From IMG/VR virus record IMGVR_UViG_3300027970_000889, positions 1 to 39,612 of that record: 39,612 nt of DNA, one strand, 5' to 3'. This document shows positions 36,664 to 39,612 of the stretch, piece by piece. Position numbers and translations under genes: made by a program. Positions within the stretch are counted from its first letter, which is position 1. Each line of letters begins with the position of its first letter. The notes beneath the pieces were generated by a model. The model worked only from the letters and a program-made list of their open reading frames with translations, did no database searches and was not told the origin of the DNA. This DNA comes from a virus.

Positions 36664-38883
36664 TTAAGAGATTTTGCCTGATGGCTTTGCTGTTGGAGGA
36701 ATACCAGCTCTAGTTGTGAGCCAGCCGAACGCTTTTGCATTCTTTTTGATACTATATGGATTAACATCTACTGTTAATGCTGTCTTAAAACGTGGGTCGT
36801 TTTTCTGTTTTTCGCTTGGAATGTAGCCAGACGCTTCATTAATCGGCTGTTTTAATATCTCAATGACTTTATCTGCGGCATCTTTTATTGCTTGGTCATA
36901 TCCCATTTCATCTGCTTCTTCGCTAGATTTACCTAAGAACGGTTTAAGCATACTCTTAGCAACATCCAACATTACTTTTTTCTCGTCGGGATGATTGTAT
37001 ATTCGTTGTAATTGGCTTTCACGTTGGAAATAACTAGACCAACCAATAGCATCAGCTAATCCTTGTATATCGTATCGTCTATGTTGTAGTGTTGGATTAC
37101 GATTATCAAACATCTTATGTTGTTTAATAATACGTGGATCTAACACAACTCCTTGTGTTGGTTCATTGTAAGCAATCCAACCACCACCGTCGTCATACAC
37201 ACTGGTAAAGCCTAAATCACGCAATACTTTATTCCAACGAACAACATTAGTTTCATCATTTTGTCCTAGTCTACTTAAGCAGTCATAGATAAACCAGTAT
37301 GGTGTACCATCGTATTCATCTTCTTCACTTGCTTGTTGTATTACTTCTTCAGGGCAATATTGACTTAATACTTGTTTTAGTTTAGCAAGATCAACTTTAG
37401 TTTGTTTAGTCATTTCGCCTGAACGGTTATACTGAAACAACTGTAGATAGGGGAAGTTATCTCCCCAAGGCAATGATTCATCACGGTCAGCCATTTGCAT
37501 AAAATATCTTAATGGATAAAAGTAAATGCCTTTGGGGGTGTCTTCACTAACAGCCGCACGTGGATTAATACCTAACTTGGGCTCCATAGTCATACTAACA
37601 GCCCAGTTATCTTTATCATCAATATTATCTTCGGCGTAATTAATAAGGTCATATTTTCCAGAGCCACTTTTTCTATTCTGTTCTGGGTTTCTACGTGCTT
37701 CTTCTACGTCTTTTTTTATCTTACTCAATTCGTAGATAACTTTGTTGCCGGTGTCTGCACGGAACGCTTTAAATCCCCAAGACTTGGCATAGCGTTGAAC
37801 TAATCTATCATACAAGCTGGATCTACTTTCTGCATTCTGTCCTTGTTCAACTTCTTTACTGGCTGAAAAGATTACACGATTAGGCTTATACTTTTTAATA
37901 AATGTTTGAATAGCACTTAACACAGTGGCAAATACACGTTGTGCATCACCTTCGCCTGTGACTTCCTGGCTATTGTTTCTATAGAATTCAACACTCCAGG
38001 CTTCCTCTTTTGAATCTTTACTGACTCCCTTGTTGAACATAATACTTAGAAAGGTGTTGTCATCTAATCGTGCTATTGCGTCTACATCACCGTAGTCACC
38101 CTTTTCCCATCTAAGTATTTTATAAGGTTTATCAAATGCTTCATTGACCTCATCATTGATAGGCTGATACATCGTTTCGATAGTTAACTTCTCACTATGT
38201 AATTTGTCACGCAAATCATATAACTTAGTGATGTAACCCTGTACTCTTAATGCTTTATATGCTAGATTCTCAGGACCAAACTCACCACCTTTATCTAGTC
38301 CAGCTTGACGATAACGTTTGATAGTTTGTAATACTTGTTTTACTTTACTTAATTTCTTTGACTTTAATGCATATTCTGCTAGTTTTAATAACTTTTCATA
38401 TTTCTGTTTAGTAGCAGTTTGGTCTAAATTACTTCTACGTTTAGTAGGAATTCTAAGCCACTTGTCTTTTAATATGCTGTATTCGCCTAAACTAATTACA
38501 GGTTCGTTGCTATCTTGCACATACAATTCTACTGGAATTCCGTGAACTTTAATGTTGTGTGAATCATTGTATATTGTTTTTTTAGCGTGAAATAGCTCTT
38601 GGTATATCTCATCGTCTGGATACTGACTTAAATCAACTAATATATGTAAGTCTAAGTCGCTGTTGGGCGTATAGCTGTAAGCCGCATTAGATCCGGATAT
38701 AGTTATATCTTTAACATCTAAATCTTTAATGCCTAACTCTTGCAAAAAATCTTGTGCTATAACTTTTAATTGATCGGATACGTCAGCTTGTAGGTAAGTG
38801 CCACGAAATAACTTTGGGTTAAGTTGGTCGTGAAATGTGATTGCATCCGACATTTTAAATGAGTCGAGTTCTTTTAAGTCCAT
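36664..38883 (-). CDS. Nucleotidyltransferase-headed multidomain phage protein, 739 aa
   Basis: The ATG at 38881-38883 (MDLKELDSFKMSDAITFHDQ) is preferred to an in-frame TTG 27 bases upstream; a GCTAAATAC late-like box (38887-38895) sits just before it. Domain 1 (1-200) is a polymerase-beta-type nucleotidyltransferase: SGSNAAYSYTPNSDLDLHI with the two metal Asp residues. A VNEA linker then leads to domain 2, shared with the 447-residue protein (WSVEF, VTGEGDA, VFATVLSAIQTF, SRSSLYDRL). Domain 3 has PKLGINPRAAVSEDTPKGIY and LPWGDNFPYLQLFQY, unknown. Near the C-terminus INE precedes ASGYIPSEK. No capsid signature at the start. Target of the nucleotidyltransferase unknown. Confidence 0.72.
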   Translation of the reverse strand: MDLKELDSFKMSDAITFHDQLNPKLFRGTYLQADVSDQLKVIAQDFLQELGIKDLDVKDITISGSNAAYSYTPNSDLDLHILVDLSQYPDDEIYQELFHAKKTIYNDSHNIKVHGIPVELYVQDSNEPVISLGEYSILKDKWLRIPTKRRSNLDQTATKQKYEKLLKLAEYALKSKKLSKVKQVLQTIKRYRQAGLDKGGEFGPENLAYKALRVQGYITKLYDLRDKLHSEKLTIETMYQPINDEVNEAFDKPYKILRWEKGDYGDVDAIARLDDNTFLSIMFNKGVSKDSKEEAWSVEFYRNNSQEVTGEGDAQRVFATVLSAIQTFIKKYKPNRVIFSASKEVEQGQNAESRSSLYDRLVQRYAKSWGFKAFRADTGNKVIYELSKIKKDVEEARRNPEQNRKSGSGKYDLINYAEDNIDDKDNWAVSMTMEPKLGINPRAAVSEDTPKGIYFYPLRYFMQMADRDESLPWGDNFPYLQLFQYNRSGEMTKQTKVDLAKLKQVLSQYCPEEVIQQASEEDEYDGTPYWFIYDCLSRLGQNDETNVVRWNKVLRDLGFTSVYDDGGGWIAYNEPTQGVVLDPRIIKQHKMFDNRNPTLQHRRYDIQGLADAIGWSSYFQRESQLQRIYNHPDEKKVMLDVAKSMLKPFLGKSSEEADEMGYDQAIKDAADKVIEILKQPINEASGYIPSEKQKNDPRFKTALTVDVNPYSIKKNAKAFGWLTTRAGIPPTAKPSGKIS

Positions 38884-38931
38884 AGTGTATTTAGCTGTTA
38901 ACAAATACAAATGAAAAAGAGCTGAATTATG

Positions 38932-39612
38932 TTAATTCCAGTATTTAGATGAGTCTAAACTATCCCAATATTGTTTATTATTACGATTAATGAAATTCTT
39001 TACTACATATTTACCCATACCAAAATATCCCATCTTTTTAAATCTACGACTATCTTGACCACAGTGATGTTTTATTATTCTGAACTTTTTTGGACTATAT
39101 TTTCTGGACAAAAAGAAATCTTCGCTTGTTACTAAGTTTTCAGGGAAGCCACCGTATTCATCAAATTTATCTTTGCGGGTTAGCATAAACGCTCCAACTG
39201 CGAAAGGACTAAAGAATTTTAATGTGTGATTGATTAAGTTAAATGCAGTGAATCCAATCTTTGCCCTTGGATCTTTATCATAAGATTTAATATTCAATCC
39301 TACAAGATCCAAGTTTATTGATTCCATTTTATTGACAGCATCATGAATTACCGTATCCTTAAAGAAACGAACATCGGCGTCAATAAACAATATATACGGA
39401 GTAGTGACTAATCGTGCTCCATTGTTCTTGGCAACGGATACAGGGCCGCCTTCAATGATTTCTACATTCAATAAATAACTGTTATCTTTTATCACTTGTC
39501 TAGTATTGTCAGTACTACAATCAGCAATGATAATTCTAGTGTTACCTATGTTTTGTGAGCGTAGTGAATTGAACAAATGATGAATATAATTTTCTTCATT
39601 TTTGCAAGGAAC
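38932..39612 (-). CDS. Family 2 glycosyltransferase (cut at window edge)
   Basis: The frame is open to the last base, so the N-terminus lies outside; the visible part starts VPCKNEENYIHHLFNSLRSQ, the usual GT2 beginning, and the in-frame TTG at 39576 is not a real start. ADCSTDNTRQVI (nucleotide contact), ILFIDADVRF (metal-binding DxD-like) and DFFLSRKY (catalytic region, TSEDFFL) follow. Family GT2 enzymes move sugars from nucleotide donors. The 48 bases after it carry only the late-like box. Confidence 0.88.
   Translation of the reverse strand, partial: VPCKNEENYIHHLFNSLRSQNIGNTRIIIADCSTDNTRQVIKDNSYLLNVEIIEGGPVSVAKNNGARLVTTPYILFIDADVRFFKDTVIHDAVNKMESINLDLVGLNIKSYDKDPRAKIGFTAFNLINHTLKFFSPFAVGAFMLTRKDKFDEYGGFPENLVTSEDFFLSRKYSPKKFRIIKHHCGQDSRRFKKMGYFGMGKYVVKNFINRNNKQYWDSLDSSKYWN

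Noticed and set aside
1-39612. tRNA genes, CRISPR arrays, insertion sequences, attachment sites
   Set aside because: No cloverleaf, regular repeat array, transposase or integrase was found by eye, and gaps between genes are too short for most of them; a dedicated tRNA search was not possible.

Overview
The window is a gene-dense, AT-rich piece of a T4-like myovirus genome. The evidence is a family B DNA polymerase (gp43 type), a gp45-type sliding clamp, a DsbA-type late-transcription coactivator, an Rnh-type 5' nuclease, and short overlapping genes almost all on one strand. Many small proteins resemble those of marine T4-like phages (cyanophage or pelagiphage type), but nothing here fixes the host. 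I saw no tRNA or rRNA gene, CRISPR array, insertion sequence or integrase. The gaps are short; all over 40 bases hold recognisable promoters or are noted.

Layout: (1) 1-5414, minus: a cut gene, Rnh nuclease, a protein with an EHIVP motif, an SF2 helicase carrying a C-terminal HNH domain, a conserved hypothetical and a UvdE-type UV-damage endonuclease. (2) 5492-6725, plus: the only rightward genes, a Cys/Lys-rich protein and an M48-like metalloprotease. (3) 6726-13993, minus: one long, translationally coupled operon starting with queD and running through small membrane proteins, a class II aldolase, queE, a glycosyltransferase, a GIY-YIG protein and a sugar epimerase. (4) 14069-21943, minus: clamp, DpdA/TGT-like transglycosylase, a T-fold protein, sugar nucleotidyltransferases, a glycosyltransferase, a Bax-inhibitor-1 membrane protein, a histone-H1-like protein and folE. 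(5) 22021-25646, minus: DNA polymerase, dsbA and a TilS-like enzyme. (6) 25692-39612, minus: virion-type genes, including two large modular proteins, a Dps, a secreted-type nuclease, a second metallopeptidase, amidoligase-like and ART-like proteins, a nucleotidyltransferase-headed protein and a cut family 2 glycosyltransferase.

Two systems stand out. First, FolE, QueD, QueE and a DpdA-like transglycosylase together imply that the phage makes a 7-deazaguanine and puts it into its DNA, probably against restriction; no QueC lies in the window. Second, at least seven proteins, on both strands, share a short N-terminal signature, M/V-[KR]-x-x-[EQD]-[FIV]-[ILV]-x-E, that looks like the T4 capsid-targeting sequence cut by the prohead protease after [LI]-x-E. 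Several carry more [LIV]-x-E sites at domain boundaries. The set (metalloproteases, ART-like, amidoligase-like and zinc-cluster proteins) may be internal virion proteins packaged and delivered with the DNA. In two of them the predicted cut would expose an export-type signal peptide.

Regulation is readable. Six promoters of consensus sigma-70 type, all with 17-base spacers, precede the early/middle genes. A repeated GATAAATA box (a T4-late-like NATAAATA element) precedes the plus-strand pair, folE and virion-type genes.
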